Positions 53,320 to 61,378 of a DNA stretch of 64,000 bases are shown in pieces; the stretch's first letter is position 1, and the number at the start of each line of letters is the position of its first letter. The translations under genes and the position numbers were made by a program. Source of the stretch: JAJDOD01 sp050299835 (GTDB lineage: Bacteria; Pseudomonadota; Alphaproteobacteria; Rhodobacterales; Rhodobacteraceae); assembly GCA_050299835.1 (NCBI GenBank), contig JBNKWP010000013.1:29524-93523 (forward strand). The letters are read 5' to 3'. The notes under the pieces were generated by a model, which ran no database searches, had not been told where the DNA came from, and saw only the letters and a program-made list of their open reading frames with translations.

Positions 53320-53435
53320 GGCGATTGCTTTGCAATCGCCTATCGGCAGGGCATCGCCTTGCGATGCCCGAGAGATCGCCCACCGACGAGCCGGGGCGCT
53401 GCCCCGGACCCCGGAGTATTTTCGCCAGGAAGAAG
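53320..53435 (+). repeat. Modular hairpin-plus-tail intergenic repeat, copy 2
   Basis: Three perfect hairpins in series: GGCGATTGC-TTT-GCAATCGCC (53320-53340, 9 bp), GGGCATCGC-CTT-GCGATGCCC (53349-53369, 9 bp) and CCGGGGC-GCT-GCCCCGG (53391-53407, 7 bp). The last runs into a tail, ACCCCGGAGTATTTTCGCC then AGGAAGAAG, matching the yejE-yejF copy. It ends 15 bases before pyrE. Confidence 0.75.
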
Positions 53436-53450
53436 GAACAAGGAGCGCCC

Positions 53451-54128
53451 ATGATCCCGACGAGCTTTCCCGACAAATCCGAAATCGCACGGCTGACGGC
53501 GTCGATGCTTCTGGAAATCCAGGCCGTTCATTTCAACGCGGAAGAGCCGTTCATCTTCGCCTCCGGCCTGCCCTCGCCGGTTTATATCGACTGCCGCAAG
53601 CTGATCTCCTTCCCGCGCATCCGCGCGACGCTGATGGATTTCCTGACCGTGACCGTGATGCGCGATGCCGGGTTCGAAGCCTTCGACAATGTCGCGGGCG
53701 GGGAGACCGCGGGCATCCCGTTCGCCGCTCTGGTGGCCGAACGCTTGGCGCTGCCGATGACATATGTGCGGAAGAAGCCGAAGGGTTATGGCCGGAACGC
53801 GCGAATCGAAGGGGCCATGTCGGAGGGCGAGCGCGTCCTTCTGGTCGAGGACCTGACAACCGATGGCGGATCGAAACTGTCCTTCGTCGATGCCATCCGG
53901 GAGACGGGTGCCACCTGCGCCCATACCGCCGTGATCTTCTATTACGGCATCTTCCCCGAGACGACGGAAACCCTGTCGGGTCATGGGATTAGGCTGCATC
54001 ATTTATGTACCTGGTGGGACGTCTTGGAGGTCGCTCGGGACAGTGAAAGTTTCGACCGCGAGACCCTGAAAGAGGTCGAAAGCTTCCTGCGCGCGCCGCG
54101 CGCCTGGCAAGATGCGCGTCAAAAATAA
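53451..54128 (+). CDS. pyrE: Orotate phosphoribosyltransferase
   Basis: A 225-aa enzyme joining orotate to PRPP to form OMP. The type I PRTase PRPP loop is VLLVEDLTTDGGSK, the flexible-loop Lys region is YVRKKPKGYGRNARIEG, and VAGGETAGIPFAALVAERL precedes it. The ATG at 53451 has AAGGAG upstream; the longer frame runs through the repeat and is rejected. Follows pyrC. Confidence 0.94.
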   Translation: MIPTSFPDKSEIARLTASMLLEIQAVHFNAEEPFIFASGLPSPVYIDCRKLISFPRIRATLMDFLTVTVMRDAGFEAFDNVAGGETAGIPFAALVAERLALPMTYVRKKPKGYGRNARIEGAMSEGERVLLVEDLTTDGGSKLSFVDAIRETGATCAHTAVIFYYGIFPETTETLSGHGIRLHHLCTWWDVLEVARDSESFDRETLKEVESFLRAPRAWQDARQK

Positions 54129-54196
54129 ATTACACAGAAAATAACAGCATGTTGACGTGAGGGGCCCTACTCACGCAATATGATGCGGTCAGCGGC

Positions 54197-54216
54197 GCAT
54201 CCACAGCCTGTCCACA
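54197..54216. promoter_or_regulatory. Two DnaA-box-like sites before dnaB
   Basis: GCATCCACA (54197-54205) and CTGTCCACA (54208-54216) each match the DnaA box TTATCCACA at 7 of 9 positions and lie in tandem two bases apart, about 85 bases before dnaB. The 169-base pyrE-dnaB gap also starts AT-rich (TTACACAGAAAATAACAG). Confidence 0.35.
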
Positions 54217-54297
54217 GGATTTCCACGTAGACCGGCGGCAGCCCTTTGGCCTATGCAGGTCCAACGGGATGACAGGCAAAAAATCGAGGGGCAGATA

Positions 54298-55782
54298 ATG
54301 AGCGAAATCGCTCAAATACGGGCAGTTGGCGAGGACGCGGAGGCAGAGGCCTCGCCGCACAACATCGAAGCCGAACAGCAGCTTCTGGGCGCGATCCTGA
54401 CGAATAACGACACCTATGACCGGGTGGCGAGCGTCATCAATGAAAGCCATTTCTACGATCCCGTCCATGCCCGCATCTATGAGGTCGCGGCCAGCCGGAT
54501 CGCCAAGAACCAGCTTGCCTCGCCGGTGACGCTGAAGGCGTTTCTGGAGGACGATCCCGGGCTCGCCGAGCTTGGCGGCGCCGCATATCTGGTGCGCCTT
54601 GCGGGGGCCGCGATCAGCAGCTTTGCGGCCCGCGACTATGCGCAGATGATCTATGACCTTGCCGTGCGTCGGAAGCTGATCGAGCTTGGCCGCGATATCG
54701 TCTCCCGCGCCGCCAAGGTGGAAGTCGCCAACGAGCCGAAAGAACAGATCGTCGAGGCCGAGCAGGCGCTTTACAAGCTGGGCGAGGCCGGGACCACATC
54801 CTCGGGCTTTCAGAGCTTCCTCAAGGCCGTGACCGATGCCGTCAACGTCGCCAATGCCGCTTATCAGCGCGATGGCGGGCTGGCTGGGATTTCCACCGGG
54901 CTGGCGGACATGGACAAGAAGCTGGGCGGGCTGCACAAGTCGGACCTTCTGATCCTTGCCGGTCGTCCGTCGATGGGGAAGACCTCGCTCGCCACCAACA
55001 TCGCTTTCAACATCGCCAAGGCCTATCGCAAGGGCAAAACGCCTGACGGGCACGAGGGCGCGGTCGATGGCGGGGTCGTTGGGTTCTATTCGCTGGAGAT
55101 GAGCGCAGAGCAGTTGGCCGCCCGCGTGCTGTCGGAGGCCGCCGAGGTGCCGTCCGAGCAGATCCGCCGGGGTGACATGACCGAGGGCGAGTTCCGCCGT
55201 TTCGTCGATGCCGCCAAGACGCTGGAGGCCTGCCCGCTTTTCATCGACGACACACCTGCCCTGCCGATCAGCCAGTTGGCCGCACGTGCGCGGCGGTTGA
55301 AGCGGGAGCATGGGCTGGACGTGCTGATCGTGGACTACCTGCAGCTTGTCCGCCCGGCCACCGCCAAGGACAGCCGCGTCAACGAGGTCTCCGAGATCAC
55401 GCAAGGGTTGAAGGCCATTGCCAAGGAACTGGATATTCCAGTGATCGCGCTGTCCCAGCTTTCCCGTCAGGTCGAGAGCCGCGAGGATAAACGCCCGCAA
55501 CTCAGTGACTTGCGTGAATCAGGCTCTATCGAGCAGGACGCCGATGTCGTGATGTTCGTGTTCCGCGAGGAATACTACAAGGAACGGGAGAAACCCGGCG
55601 ATCACGATCTTGAGGGCATGGCGAAGTGGCAGGAGGAGATGGAACGCCTCCACGGCCGGGCCGAGGTGATTATCGGCAAGCAGCGTCATGGCCCCATCGG
55701 CACCGTGGAGCTTTCCTTCGAGGGCCGCTTCACCCGCTTTGGCAATCTGGTGAAGGCGTATCAGCAGGACAGTGATTTCTGA
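54298..55782 (+). CDS. dnaB: Replicative DNA helicase
   Basis: A 494-aa hexameric 5'-3' helicase that opens the replication fork. The N-terminal primase-interacting domain has PHNIEAEQQLLGAILTNN; the RecA-like motor has Walker A GRPSMGKTS, GFYSLEMSAEQLAARVLSE, Walker B DVLIVDYLQL, and the late LSDLRESGSIEQDADVVMF. The ATG at 54298 has GAGGGG upstream. A single-copy essential gene, possibly with its own promoter in the gap after pyrE. Confidence 0.95.
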   Translation: MSEIAQIRAVGEDAEAEASPHNIEAEQQLLGAILTNNDTYDRVASVINESHFYDPVHARIYEVAASRIAKNQLASPVTLKAFLEDDPGLAELGGAAYLVRLAGAAISSFAARDYAQMIYDLAVRRKLIELGRDIVSRAAKVEVANEPKEQIVEAEQALYKLGEAGTTSSGFQSFLKAVTDAVNVANAAYQRDGGLAGISTGLADMDKKLGGLHKSDLLILAGRPSMGKTSLATNIAFNIAKAYRKGKTPDGHEGAVDGGVVGFYSLEMSAEQLAARVLSEAAEVPSEQIRRGDMTEGEFRRFVDAAKTLEACPLFIDDTPALPISQLAARARRLKREHGLDVLIVDYLQLVRPATAKDSRVNEVSEITQGLKAIAKELDIPVIALSQLSRQVESREDKRPQLSDLRESGSIEQDADVVMFVFREEYYKEREKPGDHDLEGMAKWQEEMERLHGRAEVIIGKQRHGPIGTVELSFEGRFTRFGNLVKAYQQDSDF

Positions 55783-55785
55783 CGC

Positions 55786-57237
55786 TTACTGGATTGCCTT
55801 GAGCCCCGGATAGGCCGCGCGGAACTTGCCATAGGCGTCGTCGAAGGCGGGTTTCAGGTTTTGGTCCGGCTCGACCTCGCCCTGAATTTCCGGCGCGGTG
55901 ATTACGCTTTCCGGCGTCCCCGCCCCGCTGGCAATCATGCCGAGACGCGCCGCGCCGAGGGCGGCGCCGAACTCGCCCGATCCCGGCAGTTGGAGTGGCA
56001 CGCCGAGAATGGTTGCGATCATCTTGAGCCAGTAGCGCGAGGCGCTGCCGCCGCCGATGGCGATCAGGCTATCGAGTTTGGCGTCGGTGGCCGCCAATGC
56101 CTCGAAACTGTCGCGCAGGCCGAAGGCGACGCCTTCGAGGACGGCGCGGGTCATGTCCTCGCGCGTGGTGCCCGCAGCGAGGCCGGTGAACCCGCCGCGA
56201 ATGGCCGCGTCATTGTGGGGTGTCCGTTCGCCGGAGAGATAGGGCAGGAATCGGAGGGTGGACGGCGCTTGCAGGGTATCGCCAAGGGCGGCCGTCAGTT
56301 CGGCTGGCTTCTGGCCGACGATACGGGCCAGCCAGTTGAGGCTGTCGGTGGCAGAGAGCATCACGCCCATCTGGTACCAGCGTCCGGGGATGGCATGGCA
56401 GAAGGTGTGGACGGCGGTTTCCGGCGCGGGTCGATAGCCGTCGCGCGCGGCCAGAAGTACGCCGGATGTGCCGAGTGAGACGAAGCCATGCCCTTCGTCG
56501 AGAGCGCCAATCCCGCAGGCGGCGGCGGCGTTGTCCCCTGCCCCGCCCGCGACGGTGACGGGGCCGGTGAGGCCCCATTTCGCGGCGAGATCGGAGCGCA
56601 ATGCGCCGGCGGCCTCGCTGCCTTCGACGAGTCGCGGCATCTGGTCAGGGCGCATGTGGCTGACCTCCAGAAGGCGGTCGGACCATTGGCGTTCGCCGAC
56701 ATCGAGCCAGGAGGTGCCCGCGCTGTCGGACATGTCCGCCACGTAATCGCCCGTCAGGTAGTAGTTGAGATAGGCCGCGGGCAGCAGGACCTTCGCGACC
56801 TTTGCGAAAATGTCCGGTTCATTCTCGCGGACCCATTCCAGCTTCGGTGCGGTGAAGCCGGGGAAGACAATATTGCCGGAGAGCGCTCTGACGCCTTCCG
56901 TCGCATCGAGCCGCGCGGCTTCTACATGAGACCGGGTGTCATTCCACAGGATACAGGGCCGCAGCACCGTCCCGTCCGCGTCCAGGAGCGTCGCCCCGTG
57001 CATGTGGCCTGCGACGCCAATTCCGCGCAGATCGGAGAATGCAAGATATTTTTCGCGCATCTCGGCGATCGCGCCTTCCAGCGCGTCGATCCAGTTGGCC
57101 GGGTCCTGTTCGGACCAGCCGGACTGCGGGTGGCTTACGTCGTAATGTCGCTCGGTCGCGCCGATGGGCTCTCCGTCCGCGCCGATCAACAGGGCGCGCA
57201 GCCCGGATGTTCCAAGATCAATACCGATGAATGCCAT
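55786..57237 (-). CDS. xylB: Xylulokinase
   Basis: A 483-aa FGGY sugar kinase that phosphorylates D-xylulose. The N-terminal phosphate loop is FIGIDLGTSGLRALLIG; the xylulose motif GVAGHMHGATLLD, PCILWNDTRS and the C-terminal ATP region IAIGGGSASRYWLKMIA are intact. There is no xylA or sugar ABC transporter in the window; the gene stands alone, converging on dnaB. The ATG at 57237 is preceded by a G-rich Shine-Dalgarno. Confidence 0.93.
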   Translation of the reverse strand: MAFIGIDLGTSGLRALLIGADGEPIGATERHYDVSHPQSGWSEQDPANWIDALEGAIAEMREKYLAFSDLRGIGVAGHMHGATLLDADGTVLRPCILWNDTRSHVEAARLDATEGVRALSGNIVFPGFTAPKLEWVRENEPDIFAKVAKVLLPAAYLNYYLTGDYVADMSDSAGTSWLDVGERQWSDRLLEVSHMRPDQMPRLVEGSEAAGALRSDLAAKWGLTGPVTVAGGAGDNAAAACGIGALDEGHGFVSLGTSGVLLAARDGYRPAPETAVHTFCHAIPGRWYQMGVMLSATDSLNWLARIVGQKPAELTAALGDTLQAPSTLRFLPYLSGERTPHNDAAIRGGFTGLAAGTTREDMTRAVLEGVAFGLRDSFEALAATDAKLDSLIAIGGGSASRYWLKMIATILGVPLQLPGSGEFGAALGAARLGMIASGAGTPESVITAPEIQGEVEPDQNLKPAFDDAYGKFRAAYPGLKAIQ

Positions 57238-57588
57238 TCCACCCCCCAAACTTTATTCCAGATCGCTTTCCTGCTTGCCGGTATAAGGCGGCCACCCTCC
57301 GGGTAAAGGCCCTTGCGAGAACATCGGCGATCTTCGACAGGTATTGAAACGAGACTGTCACGATGCCCGGTGCGGGCAATCGGGGTATTCCGTAGCGCCC
57401 TTCCGTTCTCTGTCTGCTCCAAAGTAAAGCTTTTGATTTTTGGGACCTGATATTAGACTGACACTTGCGTCGGAATGCATAACTCCGACCGCAATTATTT
57501 AGTCCGTTGTGATCCAGGCGCGGCAAGTGCCGGCAAATGATTTAAGAGAGTTTGGCCCATCAAGGCCGCAAAGGACCACGCGTCCAGC
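57238..57588. promoter_or_regulatory. Long AT-richer intergenic region with an operator-like repeat
   Basis: A 351-base gap between divergent genes without a supported ORF. Its right half is visibly AT-richer than the core genes. GTCGGA (57469-57474) and TCCGAC (57484-57489) form a perfect inverted repeat with a 9-base centre holding ATGCAT, a plausible regulator site for the gene at 57589 or start of the accessory block. Confidence 0.4.
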
Positions 57589-57978
57589 ATGGCAGCGAAT
57601 TTGGAAAGCGAGTTTTTTCAGTCCTTTCTCACGCGCATTCTGACTGAACCGAACCTGGAAAATCTGCCGTTCCAGCTGCCTGTGATCCTGTACCGGGACA
57701 GCCGTTTCACGGTCCTTCGAACGAATGAAGAACTTGCAGGATGGATCGTGTCCTATCGGCAGGCGCTTACAAGTCGTGGTGTTGAACAGACCGTAGCCAG
57801 GATTGTTGAGAGCAAGCGGTCATCGGCAGAAATGTCGTCCTACACGATCGCGCTGACATATAGCGATCTCGACGGTGTGCCGATCCTGACCGAGACATCG
57901 GTTTTCTATATCCGGGAAACGGGAGATGCGCCGGCCATCGAAATGATCGAACAGGCCGGGCGCATCTCCTCTACGTGA
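57589..57978 (+). CDS. Small NTF2/SnoaL-like protein
   Basis: A 129-aa soluble protein. The helix-then-curved-sheet pattern, with TNEELAGWIVSYRQALTSRG near the start and SYTIALTYSDLDG, TSVFYIRE, AIEMIEQAG at the end, resembles the NTF2-like (SnoaL/ketosteroid isomerase) cone fold. No catalytic Asp/His pair can be assigned. Lower GC than the core genes. It opens the accessory block and has its own long upstream region. Confidence 0.6.
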   Translation: MAANLESEFFQSFLTRILTEPNLENLPFQLPVILYRDSRFTVLRTNEELAGWIVSYRQALTSRGVEQTVARIVESKRSSAEMSSYTIALTYSDLDGVPILTETSVFYIRETGDAPAIEMIEQAGRISST

Positions 57979-58013
57979 TTTGAATACTCGTTAACGAACG
58001 CCGTAAGGGCTAT

Positions 58014-58247
58014 TCATTCGCTGCCTTCAAAGAACTCGTGAGGTTTTGAATTCAGGGCTGAACAAAGTTCCCATAGTTCTGCGGCGGTCACCTGACGTTC
58101 CCCGCTTTCGATCGCCTGAACGACCGACGGTTTCTGACCGATTCTCGCAGCCAATTCTGCTTCGGTCATGCCGGCGACTTCCCGGATCTTCTTCAATCTA
58201 CGTCCGATACTCCGCTCCCGATCCTTGGACGATCGCCTATCCATCAA
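58014..58247 (-). CDS. XRE-family HTH regulator
   Basis: A 77-aa protein that is almost only a Cro/C1-type HTH: IGRRLKKIREVAGMTEAELAA, RIGQKPSVVQAIESGERQ, then AAELWELCSALNSKPHEFFEG. Divergent from the LysR-PAS-like gene with 185 bases between, and convergent with the NTF2-like gene. CAAAC (58357-58361) and GTTTG (58376-58380) in the intergenic region form a loose inverted repeat that could be its operator. Target unknown. Confidence 0.8.
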   Translation of the reverse strand: MMDRRSSKDRERSIGRRLKKIREVAGMTEAELAARIGQKPSVVQAIESGERQVTAAELWELCSALNSKPHEFFEGSE

Positions 58248-58432
58248 TGCTGCTCTCCAAACGCGCTAAGACGCCTGGAGACGCCCGGACACCGTTCCAC
58301 TCCTTCTTGCCAACGGATATGCCAGACGCAGCACCGGTTGAAAATTCCACGTTTATCAAACGCTTGTGTTGCATTGTTTGGTCAGAAGTGGATGATAGAT
58401 GGTGCATCTGAGAATTTTTGCGGAGATGTCGA

Positions 58433-59326
58433 TTGGGCAGGACACCCACCAGCACGGCGATCACGTTCGATATGCTGCGCGCATTCGACGTGCTTGCGCA
58501 GACCCTTAATCTTTCGGACACGGCCGAGCAACTTGGGGTAACCCGCCAGACTGCGCGGCGCCACATCTCGGACCTCGAAAGCTTTCTGGGCGGGCCGCTA
58601 TTTGGTCTGCAGCGGCAATCCTATGTGCTGACCCAGCGCGGAAAATGCTCGCTTCCCGGAGCGCGCTCCATGCTTCGGCAGGCAGAGCGCTGGTCACGCG
58701 GCGAATTGTTGAGCGCGGGCGGTCTGCAACATCTCGAATATGCGCGTTTCGAGTCCGGGGATGGAAGCCGATACTTCTGCCAGCAGCATCCCGTCAGCAC
58801 GATTTCTTTGTCGGGGACCCCGCTCCTCCGACAGACGCTGAAGGCGTGGGGTGCGGCGCTGGCACAGATCGAAGCGCCGGAGATGGCCGACATGCGCCCC
58901 TTTCTGGCGGTGTATCGCCGCAGCCACGAGGGCTGGGTCTGCGTCGAAATCGGTGAAGATTCGACCTATGCCAGATGGTTCGGCTGGACCTGGGCCAAGA
59001 GTGCGGTCGGGCGACTGTCGGATGAAGACCACGCCGGCAACAGCTATAACAGCTTCATCGCCGACGCTTATGACCGCATTCATGGTGAAGGCGGTGTCCG
59101 GTACGACCACACATTTGCGTATTTGCCGCGCGAGAACAGCGAGCACCCCGTGCCCGTCACTTTCCAGCGCCTTCTGATGGGATGTGTTTTTCCCGATGGC
59201 GAACCCGCGCTTGCCGTCCTGACCTCGGTCACCGAGAAGGTCAATATCCTGGGCCTGAACGCCGAAGAAAAAGAAAGTGTTTCCAGAGAGTTGCTTCAGG
59301 AATTTGAAGTCGGCGCAACACAATAG
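58433..59326 (+). CDS. LysR-type winged helix with PAS-like C-terminal domain
   Basis: A 297-aa one-component regulator. The N-terminus is a LysR HTH (FDMLRAFDVLAQTLNLSDTA, EQLGVTRQTARRHISDLESFLGG). The usual periplasmic-binding-like effector domain is missing. Instead residues about 155-285 (VCVEIGEDSTYARWFGWTWA, YDRIHGEGGVRYDHTFAYL, PVTFQRLLMGCVFPDGEPAL) look like a PAS_5-type sensor. TTG at 58433 is the best start, with GGAG seven bases before it; the frame is also open to a TTG at 58418, and the first in-frame ATG (58472) would cut the HTH helix. It precedes a GNAT-like gene. Confidence 0.7.
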   Translation: MGRTPTSTAITFDMLRAFDVLAQTLNLSDTAEQLGVTRQTARRHISDLESFLGGPLFGLQRQSYVLTQRGKCSLPGARSMLRQAERWSRGELLSAGGLQHLEYARFESGDGSRYFCQQHPVSTISLSGTPLLRQTLKAWGAALAQIEAPEMADMRPFLAVYRRSHEGWVCVEIGEDSTYARWFGWTWAKSAVGRLSDEDHAGNSYNSFIADAYDRIHGEGGVRYDHTFAYLPRENSEHPVPVTFQRLLMGCVFPDGEPALAVLTSVTEKVNILGLNAEEKESVSRELLQEFEVGATQ

Positions 59327-59394
59327 CTCGACTCACCGCCCTCCTATGCGGATGCTTCCCTTTACGACTGGGACCCAAATTAGGAGTGGGATGC

Positions 59395-60150
59395 ATGACC
59401 GCACACAACTTATTTACAATGATCACCAACGTGTCCAGATTGGTGAAAGACCTTGAGAATGAAGGGATTTTTGTCGAAATCGGCAGCGACTTCGCGGCCT
59501 TTCGACGGTTGCGAAACAAGCAGTCGGAGCGCAGCAAACTCTATCCGATGTTTGATGTGTCGAATTCCTTTGTCGATGGATCGAATGCGTTCTGGGTTTG
59601 TGGATTCGATGCAGACGGCGAATTGATACACACGCAGGCCATTCGCCTGCTGGAACTCAACGACCAGAGCCTGACAGATCACCTTCGCATCCACCGGCAC
59701 AAATACATCACGCCAGGGTCGACTCCCGATCCGGACCGAACCTTCTTCTCCCACCTGCCGTCACTGGACAAGATGTCCGGTCGCGTGGGTTATCACGGAG
59801 AGTTCTGGATCAAGGGTGGGACCGTCGGTCGCCGGAGCCAGGGACTGACCTCGGTGCTGTCGCGCCTTGCCTTCGAGTTCTCGATGAAGCTCTGGTCTCC
59901 GGATTTCATGTTCGGCCTCGTGCCGACGCAACTCGCCACGCGCGGTGTGGCGGTGCGTTACGGCTATGTCCACGCGGAGTTCGGTGCGTGGCTCGGGCCG
60001 GAACAGGAGGTGACGTCGGAGGAGATGCTGGTCTGGATGAGCAACGAGGATTTGCAAACGCTGCTGGAGGCCACGCCGAAACCGCTATGCGAGAACAACT
60101 CGGTTCCAACACGAACCAAGATTGTCCGCGCGGTCGAAATGGTTGCATGA
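59395..60150 (+). CDS. GNAT-like protein of unknown substrate
   Basis: A 251-aa soluble protein that reads like a GNAT or autoinducer-synthase fold: a strand pair FWVCGFDADGELIHTQAIRL, then GEFWIKGGTVGRRSQGLTSVLSRLAFEFS in the position of the CoA-binding strand-loop-helix. The order of elements recalls LuxI, but LuxI's invariant residues cannot be matched, so no acyl-homoserine-lactone function is claimed. AGGAG is eight bases before ATG 59395. It follows the LysR-PAS-like gene by 68 bases and precedes an exporter; GC is about 53% in one counted 60-base line. Confidence 0.6.
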   Translation: MTAHNLFTMITNVSRLVKDLENEGIFVEIGSDFAAFRRLRNKQSERSKLYPMFDVSNSFVDGSNAFWVCGFDADGELIHTQAIRLLELNDQSLTDHLRIHRHKYITPGSTPDPDRTFFSHLPSLDKMSGRVGYHGEFWIKGGTVGRRSQGLTSVLSRLAFEFSMKLWSPDFMFGLVPTQLATRGVAVRYGYVHAEFGAWLGPEQEVTSEEMLVWMSNEDLQTLLEATPKPLCENNSVPTRTKIVRAVEMVA

Positions 60151-60164
60151 TACCGTCAGTGAAT

Positions 60165-60197
60165 CGGGGGGCGGACGCCCCCCGTGACAAATTTTTT
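60165..60197 (+). terminator. Hairpin terminator or attenuator before the MFS gene
   Basis: CGGGGGGC (60165-60172), loop GGAC, GCCCCCCG (60177-60184), with TTTTTT at 60192-60197 after a short spacer. It lies between the GNAT-like and MFS genes and could end the first transcript or reduce read-through. Confidence 0.7.
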
Positions 60198-60211
60198 GTT
60201 TTGGAATTTTC

Positions 60212-61378
60212 ATGACTGATACCACACCATCCACAGGCGACTTCCGTTCCGATTTTCGACTGACCCTAGGCACGATCTGCGTCAGCATTGCCTTTGTCAT
60301 GGAACTGACGCTGTTGCCGCTCCTGCTTGGCAAAATCCAGCAGGACCTTGGCCTGGAAATGGGCGGTCTCGCCTGGGTATTCAATGCCTATGCCATTGCC
60401 GTTGCGATCGCCGTTCTGTTCAGCGGCTTTCTTGGCGACGTCCTCGACAGATGCAAGTTATTCTCACTGGGCGCCGGCCTGTTCGCCATCGGTTCGATCC
60501 TGTCTGCGCTGTCGGGCGATCTGTCCGAGCTGATCGCGGGCCGCGTTATTCAGGGTCTGGGCGGCGGTTTGTTCTTCCCGCTTGTTCCCGTCCTTCTGAC
60601 GCAGGCCAACCAGAACCATTCAGGTCGCATCCTGATGATATGGGGCGCGCTGGTGGGGATCGTGGCTGCCTTGCTTCCTATTGTCGGCGGCACCATTCTG
60701 AGCGGCCAGAGCTGGCGAGTTGTTTTCGTCGCATTCACCGTCGTCGCGGCCATCGGCCTGCCTTTTGTCGCCATCGGCAACTCTGCTACCGGCGCGCCTC
60801 GCGGCGGGCAAAAACCGAATTACCGGCAATTGCTCTCCCTGCCCGATTTCTGGCCGCTGCTGGCCTATATCTTCCTGACCTACGGGTCGTTCTCCTTCTA
60901 CCTGTTCTTCTTCCCTGTGAACTGGCACCGCAACGGGCTCGACGGTCAAACGATTTCGATCCTGATGACCTGTGTCTGGGTCTCGTTCGCCGCACTGAGC
61001 TTCCTGCTGCGCAACAAGATCGAGGGCACCGGGCTCAGACGAAGCCTGTTGCTGGCGCCCGGTCTGTTTGCGCTGTGTTTCGCGGTGGCGGTGTTCGACC
61101 TTGGCAACGGCTATCTACAGGCAGTGTCTGCCCTGCTTGCCGGCGCCGGCCTTGCCTGCTGCAACTCGCCTTCCACCCATCTTCTCTTGCGCCTGGCACC
61201 CAATGAGCTCCGCGCATTCTCGTCGAGCCTGGACATCACTTTCGCCCGCTGTGGAAGCGCGGTGATCGTCGGATTGCTTTCGGCGCTCAGCCCTACTTCG
61301 GTGGTGTTTGCGATCCTGGTCATTTCCAGCGTCGCAATCGTGTCGTCGCATTTCTTTTTGCAAAGACAGCGGGCTTAG
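60212..61378 (+). CDS. MFS transporter (drug/metabolite exporter type)
   Basis: A 388-aa major-facilitator protein with about 12 helices. Motif A is in the loop GFLGDVLDRCKLFSLG and the exporter-type segment GRVIQGLGGGLFFPLVPVL follows; FRSDFRLTLGTICVSIAFVMELTLLPLLL is helix 1. Similar in layout to DHA-type drug:H+ antiporters, though shorter than DHA2 members with 14 helices. It ends the accessory block and might export the product of the GNAT-like protein; that is inference from adjacency. Confidence 0.85.
   Translation: MTDTTPSTGDFRSDFRLTLGTICVSIAFVMELTLLPLLLGKIQQDLGLEMGGLAWVFNAYAIAVAIAVLFSGFLGDVLDRCKLFSLGAGLFAIGSILSALSGDLSELIAGRVIQGLGGGLFFPLVPVLLTQANQNHSGRILMIWGALVGIVAALLPIVGGTILSGQSWRVVFVAFTVVAAIGLPFVAIGNSATGAPRGGQKPNYRQLLSLPDFWPLLAYIFLTYGSFSFYLFFFPVNWHRNGLDGQTISILMTCVWVSFAALSFLLRNKIEGTGLRRSLLLAPGLFALCFAVAVFDLGNGYLQAVSALLAGAGLACCNSPSTHLLLRLAPNELRAFSSSLDITFARCGSAVIVGLLSALSPTSVVFAILVISSVAIVSSHFFLQRQRA

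Noticed and set aside
59395..60150. Calling this gene a LuxI-type autoinducer synthase
   Set aside because: The order of secondary elements is similar, but the invariant Arg, Trp, Asp and Glu residues of LuxI cannot be placed with confidence.
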